Part shown: piece after piece, positions 51,446 through 63,460 of the stretch
Layout of the letters: each line of letters begins with the position of its first letter
Position numbering within the stretch: the first letter of the stretch is position 1
Position numbers and translations under genes: made by a program
Origin: Margaritispora aquatica
Taxonomy: Eukaryota > Ascomycota > Leotiomycetes > Helotiales > Discinellaceae
Length of the DNA: 64,000 nt
Direction: 5' to 3'
Assembly: GCA_007644065.1 (NCBI GenBank)
Contig: VJWN01000005.1
Span: forward strand, 868,001-932,000
Notes under the pieces: generated by a model
Databases searched by the model: none
The model's input: the letters and a program-made list of their open reading frames with translations, nothing else
What the model was told of the DNA's origin: nothing

Positions 51446-54400
51446 CGTTCCACGAGTTAATGTGTATTGTGTGCTCAATTTTAAAGTGTTTGTAGTCTTG
51501 ATATATGGACAAGTAGTAATAAGAACTTTCTTGTAAAGCGAAATAGTGCAGAAATGTTCCTATGACCTTATGGAATTCTCCAAGTCTTTGATATGAAGGC
51601 AAAGAAACAAAAATAGCAGGATATTACAGACAAAGAAACATGTCGAGGGAACGAGTATAATAAAACTACTAAGAAGGATTGCCTGATTTCACATCTACGA
51701 CATTTTCTTTGTCCGCCTACCTTTCTCGAGGCCAATATCGTCATCTGGTCCTCATCATAGCGGGTAGCCATCGTCGGGAGTGCTTCCTCCCCGGCAGATT
51801 GGCAGCAGCAGGTCGTCGCGCATCGGCCATGTATCTTCGAATAGCTTTTGGAAAGCTAGAATAGGTACAGCTTCTGGGACGACGGCGGCTCGAGGGGCCA
51901 GAAAATCGACAGGTTTAGAGAAAGCGCTTTGCGGCGAACTAACAAGGTGAGGCAGTGCAGTGTCTTCCTACAATGACTCCGTGGCAACGACTGGGTGGGA
52001 AGCGCTTAAAGAACTTTCTTGTCGCGCTTCAAGATTGAGGTGGTAATTCTTGAAACACGCTGACTACACATGTCTTGAGGATTGATTGGTTGAGGGCATT
52101 CGCTTGAAATGCTACGCGCGATTGGATGGGGTTGATCTAAAATGAGAGAGAAACACCAGAATATAGAAACAAATAGGTTTGAATCCTGTACGACTGTTGG
52201 TTTATAGAAAACGTCTGCTCATATCAGTCAGACATGAACTGACTGTCGTGTCATCAAAATCGGATTGCCGAGAACGATATCATCACGTGACCGTACTGCA
52301 CGGTTTTTTGTCGTGATCCCCACCTCATCACTGCGAATGACAAGACTTTTCAACTGCAATCTAGCTCATGGAAAGACATCTTCGTGCATCTCTCAACAAT
52401 CTGTTGCATTTCGCATCGGAACATCATGGAAGCTAACGGACACAGTCGCCTGCTTTCTCCCTTTCATCTCGTCTTCTCATCCTTTTTCTTTAATTTCTCT
52501 CACAGTGCTTCTCGTGTCTTCACGCCGTTTTCGCTGGAACTGGTGCCATGATACGATTTTCTGCACGACAGCACGATTTGCGCGGGCCGCCGGCAGCCGC
52601 TGTGAGGCAAGGCAAGGCATGGAACGGAACGGATAGAGGAACTCGCACAGGGCTGTAGGGCGCAAGACTTGCAACAGTTCCGTTCTGCTGAAAGAGTCGG
52701 TGAGCGAGAACGGAAGTCAGGTGAGCAGTGAGCAGGTGATCTCGGGTCTCATTCTCGCAATGCATTGACAATCCTGCGAATATCCTGCAAAGGGGCCAAA
52801 ATTGTTGGAGGATTCATGCAAGTCGTTTGCCATTGCAGGTTTTTCCAGAATTCGCCTTCATTTCAGCTCATGTCCAATATGTTGGGTTGAGGCACAAGTC
52901 GTGCCCCATGTGACTTCTGCAAGCCACCCTTTCACGACTTCGATTCGCCGTCGTACACGTCTCAGTTAGATTCTCTACCTAAATCGTCTCAAATCGAGTG
53001 GGCATTCTCTCTTCAATATTCTCAGCTGGTATCACAAGATATGCGGGCCAGACACCAACCGAGAGGCTGCTACGGAAGCACAGATCGGGTCTTCCACGAG
53101 AAAGTTGGAAGTCATGCTTCCATAGGTCACAGAACGTTCACTCGGAAGATTTATATGTTTCACTCTCACTAGTGATGGACGAATCTATCACCCAAAGTTA
53201 CGAAGGATCTCATCTCAGCCACAATTCCAGACTCTTCGAATTCCAAGTTCTGAAATGCGGGGAATATGTCTCAGGCTTTCTTCGAGAGTCTCATTCGCGT
53301 CCATTTGCCTCCTTCATCTGTCTCGGTATTTGGAAGGAAAAGAAAATATTGAAGGAAGCCTGTTTTGAACAATCTCAGGTGACACCATATCATTGTGTAC
53401 ATTGGGCTGATGGACATTGGGTACCTTCCATTATGTCTTGACCACTCAAATCAATTCCTCACCACGATTGGCATACGAATTCCTGCAAGATATTGCATTG
53501 AAATTTCTCGTTTCCTGTTCGTTTGCATTCAAAGTCGTGTCTCACAATTCGGAGATCCACCTGCGTGTTGCCTTTGCAGCTGCTAGCATGGCTATGGCAG
53601 ATGGATCGATTCGAAGCGGGAGCTCGTATCCCAACCATTGACCATCACAATCTACTCATCTAGTCAATATTTCAATTGCACCTCCAAAATCCAATGGAGG
53701 TACCTCACATGGCCTGCAAATATTTCCCAATAGCTCATCTGAGCAGTCGATCAATCAACTGTCTTGAACTCGATTTAGACAATCAATTGGGCAAGATAAT
53801 CAAAAATCGCCTCATCCAATATCACAACATCTGTACTTCTCACCGCCTTCGGCTTAACCATTGACACACGCAGACAGACGAGCTCACGACAGAGAGCCAA
53901 GAGGCGTCCTCGGCGAAGTCGCACGAGCACGTACCAACGACCATCCATGATACACAAGGGAAAAATTATCAATTGATCGCTCATCATGGCTACCCTGTCA
54001 TCGTAGTCAGCCATCTGCCATTCCTCTTCGGTTGATTGACAAAGCGGGAGGCAGGTACGTGCGTTAATTACTGGCATGTCGTGCTGAACGAAGGGAAGGA
54101 CATGGAGAAGCTTGCGAGACTGAGAATGAGGAAGACTGTCGACCAGGATGAGGAGGGCACGGAGTTAGCTTTCCGCCATCCCTCCCTCCTCACCTCCCTG
54201 TCCATCCCACTCCACTCCACGCCACGCCACGCTCAGCACTGCACCTTCCCTCCCACCTCCCACCACCATCCGTACAGTACAGTAAAGTAGTACGGCATGG
54301 TGTGGGATGGTATGTCACCACATGCATCTTTCCCTCCCTTCAAATCCCTGAGAACCGAGAAAATCAATGAGCCATTTCGAGATGCGTGGTGGAAATGAGA

Positions 54401-54460
54401 TGAGGGGAAGCTTGCACCTGCTTGCACTTGCTTGCTGAATATCGCACGCAGGCTTAGGAT

Positions 54461-54574
54461 CAATTAATCAATTAATCAATTAATCCCACGAGGCAATGGG
54501 AAAATAGAGCAGCTCCGGAAGTGCTTGCATGCTTGTATGCTTGTATGCTTGCTTGCTTGCTTGCTTGCTTGATT
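54461..54574. repeat. AATC and GCTT microsatellites
   Basis: Three units of an octamer built on AATCAATT at 54461-54485, then GCTTGTAT/GCTTGCTT units at about 54522-54574 with five consecutive GCTT. Confidence 0.85.
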
Positions 54575-55451
54575 GCCCAACGATAACAAGGGCACAAGAG
54601 CACAAGGGTAGCTTTAGCTTAGCTCCCTCGTCTCGTCTCGTTCGTACCTTGCCTTGCTCCCTACACTCAACTCACTTATCTGCAAGCATGAGCATGGGAC
54701 ACGGTCAAGGTTCTCGATAGCACGGTTGGTTGGGCATGTATTTGTGGTGGGGGAGGAGGAGGAGATGCGCAAATCATCCGATGACTCTGTAGCCTGTTGT
54801 CGACCATAAGCGAAATATTGAATCGCATCGCATCGCATCGTGATTTAATGGAGCGAAATAAGACGAAATGAGGGTAAATGCGAAGCTGATTCTCTCTCGG
54901 CTGTTCCTGCGTGAAAGAGTGGGAGGGAGAGCGTGGATGAGTGGGAGGAAAGAGTGGGAGATACGGAAAGGGTAAAGTAAGTAAGAAAGAAAGGAAGAAG
55001 CGAGACGACCAAAGTCAACAAGGGTATCTGAGTGGTGCGAGAGTACGATGTTATGGGATAGGATGAAAGGAAGCGTGCGTATTTTAACTGGCATTTACCG
55101 TATGGCGGTGGAGGTGACGTGATGATGTCGTTGTCGTTCTTGTTATTGTTGATATCTTTATTGACATTGTTATGTACAGTATGGTCATGGTTATCGCGGA
55201 TCGCTCGCTTGATTGACGGCATGTTCTTTTCTTTCGCATGGTGTGCTTGGACGTCCTCTGGAATAAAAATTGGTCGCCCAGTTTAATTAAGCATAATGGA
55301 AATTGATGCTCATGATGCGCGCGATGCGCACAAGGTGAGGCGAAGTGAGGATATACCTCCGTTGTTAGGTGGGGAGGTAGGTACGAGATCTCCAAAGCGC
55401 ATTCACTTCACTCATCGATATCTGTATACCCAAGTAGATAGATTTAGATTT

Positions 55452-55474
55452 AAAAAAAAAAACCCCCCCCCCCC
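55452..55474. repeat. Homopolymer junction A(11)C(12)
   Basis: A run of eleven A directly followed by twelve C. Such junctions are prone to length error in sequencing. Confidence 0.9.
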
Positions 55475-55685
55475 AAGTAAAATATAGAAAAGATGCAAAG
55501 CAAACAAGACAAGGACAAAAGACTCAAAAAGAACTTATGTGTTGGTGTTTCTTTATCTCCATTTTTTTCTTTCTAGACTACTACTAAGCTTCAAACACCA
55601 AAGCCTCCCCATTTCTTTAAATCATCCTCTGCTCTTCCCACTTCCATAGCTAACTAACCAACGGAGGAGCGCAATGCTCGACTCC

Positions 55686-55704
55686 AAAAAAAAAAAAAAA
55701 AAAA
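55686..55704. repeat. Poly-A run (19)
   Basis: Nineteen consecutive A about 600 bp downstream of the Zn2Cys6 gene's stop codon on the opposite strand orientation. No sign of a retroposed gene attached. Confidence 0.85.
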
Positions 55705-56304
55705 CTCCCAGCTCGTCTCTCTCCTCTCGAGACGAGAACAGAAATGTAGGTATATATACGTATATAAGGACCAGTCCCTTGGTCAATGTCCAGTGTCCAA
55801 TGCCCTTCCCTATCCATATCCAAATCCCATCTAGGGTTCGCAAACCACTAGAGAATGTCCCATGCCATCCCCATCCTGTTTCCCCATCCCGATGCCCCCC
55901 AAAATCCAAATCCTAGAAACGCCGTGCTATGTATATATGTATGAGGTTGTGTATTATTATCGTGTGATGTAAAGGTGTAATTCATGTCTGTTTCGTTCAT
56001 GTCCGGTCGTCCACCCTTTCCAAATGCAAATCCAGTTCCATTCCGAATGCATCCTGCGCTCCCCTAAAATGTGTGGTATATCCAAAACTCCCCAAAAACC
56101 AGCCCGTGTTCCCAGAGACGGGATTCATCAAACGTCTCCAGAGACCAAATCTCAGGCGCCAAAAGCGTCCCGGGTAGAAGTGAACGATGTCCTCGATAAC
56201 GAGGTTCATCTCAAACACTAACAGACGAAGGGTATTCAAAGACAAGAAAGCAAAGAACAAGTCATCAAGACCGCTCACTTTCCTGCCTCAGCTGGGTAAG
56301 ATTT

Positions 56305-58436
56305 CTAGATCAACAAGAAATCCCAGCCCTTCATCTGCATCACGTCTCTCCAGGAGACGTAATGTGCTTCACCACCACCGGGGCTCAGGCGACCATCGAC
56401 ATGGCTCCAGACCTCTCTAAGCAAACACTTGACACGGCCAAAGCTGCCGATCTCAGCCATGTCACCCATGTTGGCCAGACGCTCCTCGAAGAATGATCGG
56501 AATGGCGAGGAAGCGGTGCTGACTGAACCGCCAATCAGGTAAACCCAGACGAGGGAGCGATCGAAACCGCTCTGGCCCGAAGGAATGAACTCGAGGGTTT
56601 GAGTGAGCTTGGCAACGAGCCCGACGCACGAGGCTTGGCTGGGTGTGAAGCCTGGCACGAGACTGCAAAGGTAGATGCGTGCAGCGATGCGGAAGGCGGA
56701 GGTGATGTTCTTGCTGAGCTGCTTAGGTGAGAGGACACCGTTGGCATTGAATGGGATCTTTGGTCCCAGGTCGTTGATCTCTGTGAGGCCGATTTGGTCG
56801 CCGAGGGAGTGGACGTGTTGGCACAGCTGGATGTCATCCATGCCATCCTTCTTGAGGGCCTCGAGGCAGGCAATCTCAGAGATCAGGAACATGACGCGGT
56901 CGTCGCAGCCCATGAGCTCACGGAGGCCAAGGGAGGAGTTTGTCTGCGACAGGTGCTTCTCGCGGTAGGTGTGAGCGAATGTTGGAGCGCGGCCCTGAAT
57001 GGTCGATCCGAGAATGTCAATCCAAGATGTGAGGGTCATGTTGAAGGAGATGGCATCATGTGATTCCGAGACCAAGCGGTTGAGCTCCAGCTTCTGGACC
57101 AGAGAGATGGCAGCTTGGAAGTGCTGGTGCCATGGAATGTCTGGGAGGGAGTCATCGAGTCGGCCTACCGAGCACTGGAAGAAGATCATGCCGAGCGTAG
57201 CGTCGAGGATCTCAGAGTGGTTGGTGTCGCGGTTGAGGGCTTCACAGAGCTCGGAGATGGTCGCGTATCGGTGGCGCATGATGTCGTTGTCGATTTGTTC
57301 GCCTTGGATGTTGAGCGTGGCTTTGCAGTGCTGAGCGGCTATGCTGAGACAGCAATGCAGGTAGCACTTGTTGCTTTGTAGCGCTGGGAGGACGTAATCA
57401 CTTCGTGCGGATCCATGCTGGTTTGTCTCGAGGATAGGGAAGACAGTTGGGAGGACATCAGACACAAAGTGATCCAGGAGTCTCTGGTCACCCTCGTCAA
57501 GCTCGATAGCCACTTGGCGGATGCTGGAAGCTGGACCATGCTGGAAGTCGAACATGTTGGTGTTGAGTGCCTCCTCAGCCATTGATTCCCTGCGATCAGT
57601 GTATGACACATCCCACTCATTGTCGATTGGAAACGAAGGGAGCATGGCCTCCGGTGGTGGTGGTGGGTGATATGTGCTGAAGGTGGAAATGGTGGATTCG
57701 CGTCGGGTAGGAATGTCATTGACGAACATCTGCCTCTCAGTCTTGACATCGATCTCATATGGAGAGTATTCTGGGTACATGGCAGCATATTGTGAGTGAG
57801 ATGAGTGCATTTGCGCATTGTAAGCCGTGTAGTCGGCAATGTGATGAGGCGCATTGAAATCGAACAGCGACAATTGAGAATCGATTGAAGCCGATCGAGT
57901 GCGATCCAGAGGATCTGAGAATGTTGCGGAGGTTGGCAATGAGTGTGAGAGTCCCGGTGGAGTTTCGGATCCCGGTGTCATGACTTGGTGTGTGGTCGAG
58001 GAGGTTGTCTTTTCCGTCAACTTCTTCCTCTTGATGATCATCTTGATGTTATCCTTTTGGCACCGGCGTTGGTCATTGTTGCTCCACCACATTGGTCTCT
58101 TGTATTCGCATCGAAGTCCGAGATGTTTGCAAGCACTGCATGAAGGGGCACCTTCATCGCACTTTTTCCTTCGTAGTCTACATGTGTAGCAACCTTGAAG
58201 TGAAGAGTTAGTAAGTGAGTTGGGTTCCCGGAGTGAGAGAACACCCAAAAAGTCAAGGCGATGAGATGAGAGATGAGATGCTGGCACATACCAGTTCTTG
58301 ATCGCCTATGCATTTGCATCTTTCCTTTGGGAGCAGCAGCAGGCTTGGTAGCAGGCTTTTGTTTTGGTTGAGCGACCGCCATTGTGACGTTTGATCTGGC
58401 CATCAAGTGAGAGTTGTTGGAGGGTTGAGAAGACAT
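56305..58436 (-). CDS. Zn2Cys6 (GAL4-type) transcription factor, PRO1/NosA/ADV-1-like
   Basis: 677 residues, two exons (58292-58436 and 56305-58193). The intron 58194-58291 (GTATGT, CTAAC, CAAG) joins in phase 1 exactly before the zinc cluster, giving RRSRTG-CYTCRLRRKKCDEG. The binuclear cluster is C-x2-C-x6-C-x5-C-x2-C-x6-C, followed by EYKRPMWWSNNDQRR and the basic IIKRKK linker. N-terminal to it is a Lys/Pro/Ala stretch. A middle-homology fungal-specific TF domain occupies roughly residues 280-660 (LLDHFVSDVLPTVFPILETNQHG, LDATLGMIFFQCSVGRLDD, MTLTSWIDILGSTIQGRAP). The position of the cluster, the KRPMWW block and length (about 680) recall the PRO1/NosA/ADV-1 regulators of sexual development and hyphal fusion. 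That assignment is from memory and needs a tree. Start chosen at MSSQPSNN; an ATG ten codons upstream is also open. Confidence 0.9.
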
Positions 58437-58510
58437 TTGTATTTGTAGTAAGAGGGTACCTCGCATGTAAATAGTGGGGTGGCCCGTGACTCGAAGTGGG
58501 TTCAGAGGCG

Positions 58511-58575
58511 TGCCTTGTGCCTTGCCTTGCCTTGCCTTGCTGAACGGAGAGTGAGTGAGTGAGAGAGAGAGGGAG
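58511..58575. repeat. CCTTG and GAGT/GAGA simple repeats
   Basis: Four CCTTG units (about 58515-58536) followed by a GAGTGAGTGAGAGAGAGAG run, about 75-140 bp upstream of the transcription factor start, hence in its proximal promoter or 5' UTR. Confidence 0.75.
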
Positions 58576-59397
58576 TGAGAGGAAGAGGGTGGTGGTGGGT
58601 GACTGGGGTATGCCGAGTCGAGGTGGAGGAGGTGGTAGTCGAGGAGGTTGAAGGTTGCTCGATGGGTATAATTGGCGAGGACCAGGGGTGAGGGTATGAT
58701 TAAATTATTAAATTTGAGTGCGAATGCGAATCCAGATTCGTATGCTTGGGAATGAATGGGTCAAAGCAAGTCCGGCTTAACTTTGTATAATGAACAAATG
58801 CAAAGAGGACAGGAAGGTGAGAGGCGAGGTTGGAAGATGTTGGAGGAGGAGGAGGAGGAGCGGATGTTGGAGAAGAAGAAACACACTTGATGATCTTTAA
58901 CTCTTGATGAAGTATCGAACTGAAGTATGTATATAGGTGTGTGTGTATGTGTTGGTTTCTCTGTTCTATATATGAATAGGTGAGAGGGTCGATTGTTGAT
59001 GCAGCCTTCCCATTCCAGCCCATCAAATCGATTTCTCCAGAAGTCCCAGATCTATTTCTGGACACACAAATGAGATGATGCTATTCTGGCTCCAAGGTAA
59101 GTCAGACCTCCACCTATGGCGAACATCGCACACACATATCGGGGACCCACTATGCACACACGTGCGGCTAGTGAGGTTGGTATGTGTTCACTTGCTCGCT
59201 GCAGTACCGTCCAGTACTAGTGTGGAAGGAGAAAAAAGGCTAAGAAAGGAAGTGTGGGAGTGTGTGTGGTGGGAAGTGTGAGTGTATGGGTGAATGGGTG
59301 TGTGAACCAAGACAGGGGCTTGCAGAGAGGGGAGCGGACGAATATGCGGGCTTGACCAGGGCCAGCTCAAGCTCAAGCTCAAGCAAGCTGTACGGTA

Positions 59398-59416
59398 GGG
59401 GGGGGGGGGGGGGGGG
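59398..59416. repeat. Poly-G run (19)
   Basis: Nineteen consecutive G, directly after a run of AGCTCA units (59362-59384). Potential G-quadruplex-forming sequence and likely assembly length uncertainty. Confidence 0.85.
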
Positions 59417-60570
59417 AAGGAAGGTATGAAAATAATAATACCATATGGAGGAGAAACCAGCTCCAGTCACCAATAAGCGAGCCCAGAGGTCATCGGTCAG
59501 GAGGAGAAGGATGGTCACCTTGCCCTCTTACTGGTTGACGAGAAAAGACATTGGCCAAATGGGAAAAATGGGCAGAATGGAGCAGAATGGGCAGAAAGAC
59601 GCAATCTGGTTGGATCCAATCTTGATCACCCACCAATCATACCCAATGACAGCAATGGCATCAATACCGGAACTGACTGGGGGATTGGGACTGGACTGGA
59701 CGGTGACTGGATGGTGACTAGAAGTGACCTTTGTCCAAGTTTGTCCCCAAGGTCTGTCCCTTCCGAAAATATAATCAAAATCAGTCTAACCCGTTTCTCT
59801 CGGTTCTCTCGTCTTTCTGCCCACCCCCGGGAAGGGAAGGGGGGAAGTCGGGCTCGAGGAAGCTTGCAGATTTTCAAGCGCCTCATGGCCCAACCGCCCG
59901 GCCTCCGACATCGTGTTGGACGTTTTTATTGGCGAAGCATGGCATATATGGCATATGACAAACTGGAGAAAAGAACTGCCCAAAATGGATGAGAGAGAGC
60001 ATAAACAAAAGAACCGGAGGACATGGAGATGTATGAATATCAAGTATATCAAGTACATCAGGTATATAGTATAGTAATATAGTATAGACTTACTATATGG
60101 TTCACATTTGTCTCGACTCTTGAATAGTCCCGCAAACTTGGAATCAATCGGCTGCCGATGGTTGATGGATGGTTGATGGTCCAAAGGTCCTCAACCTTTC
60201 AACCTCTTCCTCTCTTCTCCTCTTGGTCAGACCGTCACGAAGACCATCAGGACCCCCGTCCAGGTTCGCTTCCCCCTACCATTTATTCCTTGTCATGGTC
60301 CATGCACCTCTGCATTTCTGCAGTCAGTCGTCTGCAGGGTACGATGCACCTCGATACTCCGATTACTCGATTACTCGATAACCGTGTGTATACTGTAGCC
60401 TGTTCTATCCAGAAGAAAAAAAAATGATATTTGCGTCTTTTGACTACCTGGAGTTACCTGCATACATATCCGCGTCCGTTGATGGCTTCCCTCTTCCCTC
60501 CTTCCCTTCCCTCGCATACTTGAGGTATCCACATATCTATCCACAATTCCACATCCCACAATTATCCCAC

Positions 60571-60600
60571 CCCCATCCCATCCCATCCCATCCCATCCCA
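60571..60600. repeat. (CCCAT)n microsatellite
   Basis: About five CCCAT/TCCCA units in tandem, on a C-rich background. Confidence 0.8.
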
Positions 60601-61705
60601 CGGACCTTTCCACCCGACCGTTGAACGGTGACGGTGATGGTTGTCGTTCGATGGTTGTGTAAGGTGTAGGTAATGTACCTACTTCCTGCATGCCTACTTT
60701 TTTCGAGATGGGTGTGCATTTCATGTCATGTAACTGTAACTGTAGCTGTACTGGAGTACAGTAGTATGTATGTACAGGACCCGAAATAATCCCATCCTTT
60801 CCCCAAGATACTCTCTGCCTCCTCCCACATGATGCATGCCTCTGTACATATCAGCAAGAGTAAAAGTGTTACTTTCCGCGGGATTGAGGATTCGCATAGT
60901 GAGGTGGTGGATTAAGAAAGGGCCCCATCTATTTGATCAAAAATTCAGTCCAGGTTCAGGTCAGGTCCGGTCAGGTCCCTTCCCTGCCCTGGCCATCAAT
61001 TCGTCGATCTCCCTCTCGCTTTACATGACTTGATCGGCTGAAAGTGGAGTTTTGCGTGAGGGCAAGTTCGATATGACCGACTCCCATCCGGGAGGGGGGA
61101 GGGTCTAGATGAGGAAAGACCGACCAGTGTTTACTTTACTCCTCCATAAGAAGTAATCTTACCTCGATAAAGCTCAGGAAAAGTAACAGGATAGGATAGG
61201 TATGAAGTAAGCGAGGTCAGTCGGTCGAGTCGAAAGTCGAATCGAGGTCATTCCAAAACACTCATCTTTTCCTCATTCTTCGTCTCATCAATCAGCCTCA
61301 TCATACTCATGACCAGGACTCACAACCAGTCGGTGGCAAGAAAGCCAGCAAGCAAGCAAATAGAAGTTTGGCGGTGAATCAAATCAAATTAAACCCAAAC
61401 CCGGATTTTCATCATTTTTGTTGTTTTGTCTAACTAAGAACGAAGTGCCCTTCTCTTTTACCGTTCTAGGTCAAAAACAAGACTTTTCACTCTCAAATCA
61501 ATCAATCAATCGTGTTGCGCCAAAGGGCGGTCAAGGTCAAGATTGAGGAAGACACGAATTTCTTCCGCCCTTTTTTATTTTTCCTTCTCTCTTTCTCTTT
61601 CGTGTCTTTTTTCTTTTCTTTTCTTCTTCTTCCTTTTCACATCCTCATCCTGGACATGGCAAGCAAAGACGAGGCTGGGACTAGGATGAAGTAGGTTGCG
61701 ATAAT

Positions 61706-61724
61706 GGTCGGTCGGTCGGTCAGT
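61706..61724. repeat. (GGTC)n short repeat
   Basis: Four GGTC units ending in AGTC. The complementary-sense counterpart (GACC units) occurs at about 62166-62181, giving potential long-range pairing between the two. Confidence 0.7.
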
Positions 61725-62961
61725 CACTGTGTGGAAGGTCGAAAGATCCCAAAAGAGGTCTCGCGTGATTTTCTTTCTCGTCCACATGTCGTTGACTGGA
61801 TGAGAAGCCGTGATGGAAAATCAGGACCGTGCCTTAGCGTGTGCACAAGACAGGGAAGACGGGACGCGGGAGCCAGTGCGAGAGCTGTGACTGGGATGCG
61901 ACATGGGGGAGCTCATGCACGCCTGCCACAAGGGTTGGGGACAAGGGTAGGCGAGAAGAAGAGCTATGGCCAATTGAAGTCGCCATCCTGCTCGAGCTTT
62001 TTTCTTCCCTTTGATTGCGGGGTGTGCAGGGTGGGAAGGTGCATGAACGCTAATTGAACTGAAGAAGTGACCCTTGCCAGTGCCCTTGTACCCTGCTCTC
62101 GCATAATCGAAAGAGAGATAACGAACAAACGAACGAACGGACAGATCTCGACCTTAACTGACCGATTGACCGACCGACCGTCCGACTCACCGCCTTCGGG
62201 TGATGGTAGGTTGTGGGTGGGTTATTAAAAGCAACATAATTGTGCTTCATTTGGGAGACGGACGGCACGGTAATGTATGCTAATTTGGTCTTTTTTCACA
62301 CAGACAACCAGTCGAGTTTGTAAGGCCAGCGCCAAAGAAATGTGACCAACTTATCCTGAATAACCGCCCAATGCAGTGCTATTTTGGTCCATTTTGTTTG
62401 TTGGTTCACTCACACACGGTTCACACTTTGCAACACACACACACACTTCAGATCAGATTCGAGGGCTAATTTATGGCTAATTATGTGCTTTTGACTTTCT
62501 TCACATTGTGACTGACTGTCCAGCCCCCACCCACGTGCAATGACATTTCAGTTCGGTCTCCATTGTTGTCGTCTGATCATGTGCTTGCTTACTTGCTTGC
62601 TTGAGAGTTTTTAAGCTTTGACTCTTGAGCTTTTGGATCACCATCCGATCGGGCTTCGAAAGCAACAAACCTTACTTTACCTCCGTACTCAAGTGGACCT
62701 TTACTTTGGGCTTCGAGATGCAGCTAGCTAGACTCTCTCTCGGCTACCCGCATGGAATCTACTCCACTTTGACTAACTACAGTGCCCTATACTTTCCCAC
62801 TTCTTTTTTGAACTTAGCTTAACGTATGTCCTGTATGTACAGTACATATGTACTTACCTGACTCATCTGATCTCTCTACAGTATCTATCGGTTCATCGGT
62901 TCAAACGATAGTTATCTCCCCGGATCTCAAGCGAGCAAGCGAGCAAGCAAGATCCTAGATT

Positions 62962-62974
62962 CCCATACATACAT

Positions 62975-63023
<49 letters not shown>

Positions 63024-63032
63024 TAGACAGAC
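62962..63032. repeat. (CATA)n-(CAGA)n compound microsatellite
   Basis: Three CATA units run into about 14 CAGA units with a single CAGATAGA interruption. It is the longest microsatellite in the window, and length polymorphism is expected. Confidence 0.9.
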
Positions 63033-63165
63033 GTAAGTAAAACTACCAATAAGCCATGAACCATGAAAATGAAAATCACATCACAATCATCATATGGCTT
63101 TTCGATTTAGCCGAAGTGAATGGAAGTTACCTAAGGTACTGTACCGTAGCTATGATTGATCAATT

Positions 63166-63204
63166 GATATCAAGATATCAAAGATATCAAAGATATCAAA
63201 GATA
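63166..63204. repeat. (AGATATCAA)n minisatellite
   Basis: Four tandem nonamer-like units, each containing the palindrome GATATC. Confidence 0.85.
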
Positions 63205-63415
63205 CGAATGGATGAATGAATGGACGGATGGCTTGAGTGAGGTGAGATTGCTCAGATTGTCATTGTCATACATGTTCACACATCTCCTCGTATCGTAAGG
63301 TAAGGTAAGGTATCGTAAGGGATGGATTTCCTCATTGTGCTCGTCTTGCTCGTTTGGCTCATCTGGATGGCTGGCTCGTCTAGTTGTAACAGCTCCTCTG
63401 GCTCCTCTGGCTTGT

Positions 63416-63460
63416 GATACGATACGATACGATACAATATGATGTGATATGATATGATTG
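63416..63460. repeat. (GATAC)n/(GATAT)n microsatellite
   Basis: Four GATAC units followed by diverged GATAT/GATGT units. A related TGATG run is at 63565-63583. Confidence 0.8.

Larger units (their letters stand above)
51446..56304. other. Gene desert of 4.9 kb, microsatellite-rich in its second half
   Basis: Upstream of the Cys-rich membrane protein gene and downstream of the Zn2Cys6 gene. 51.4-53.9 kb has ordinary composition, and a 147-codon frame (52998-53441) opens at GTG rather than ATG. From 54.1 kb simple repeats dominate (GCTT, AATC, GCATC, poly-A, A/C runs). No conserved protein, transposon end or RNA gene recognised. Confidence 0.55.

Noticed and set aside
52998..53441. 147-codon plus-strand frame in the 51-56 kb desert
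   Set aside because: It opens at GTG, not ATG, and has no domain or signal.
55686..55704. Poly-A run as the tail of a retroposon
   Set aside because: No upstream reverse transcriptase, gene copy or target-site duplication visible; it is one of many homopolymers in this region.
62962..63032. CAGA tandem repeats as a CRISPR-like array
   Set aside because: Pure microsatellite without spacers, in a eukaryotic genome.
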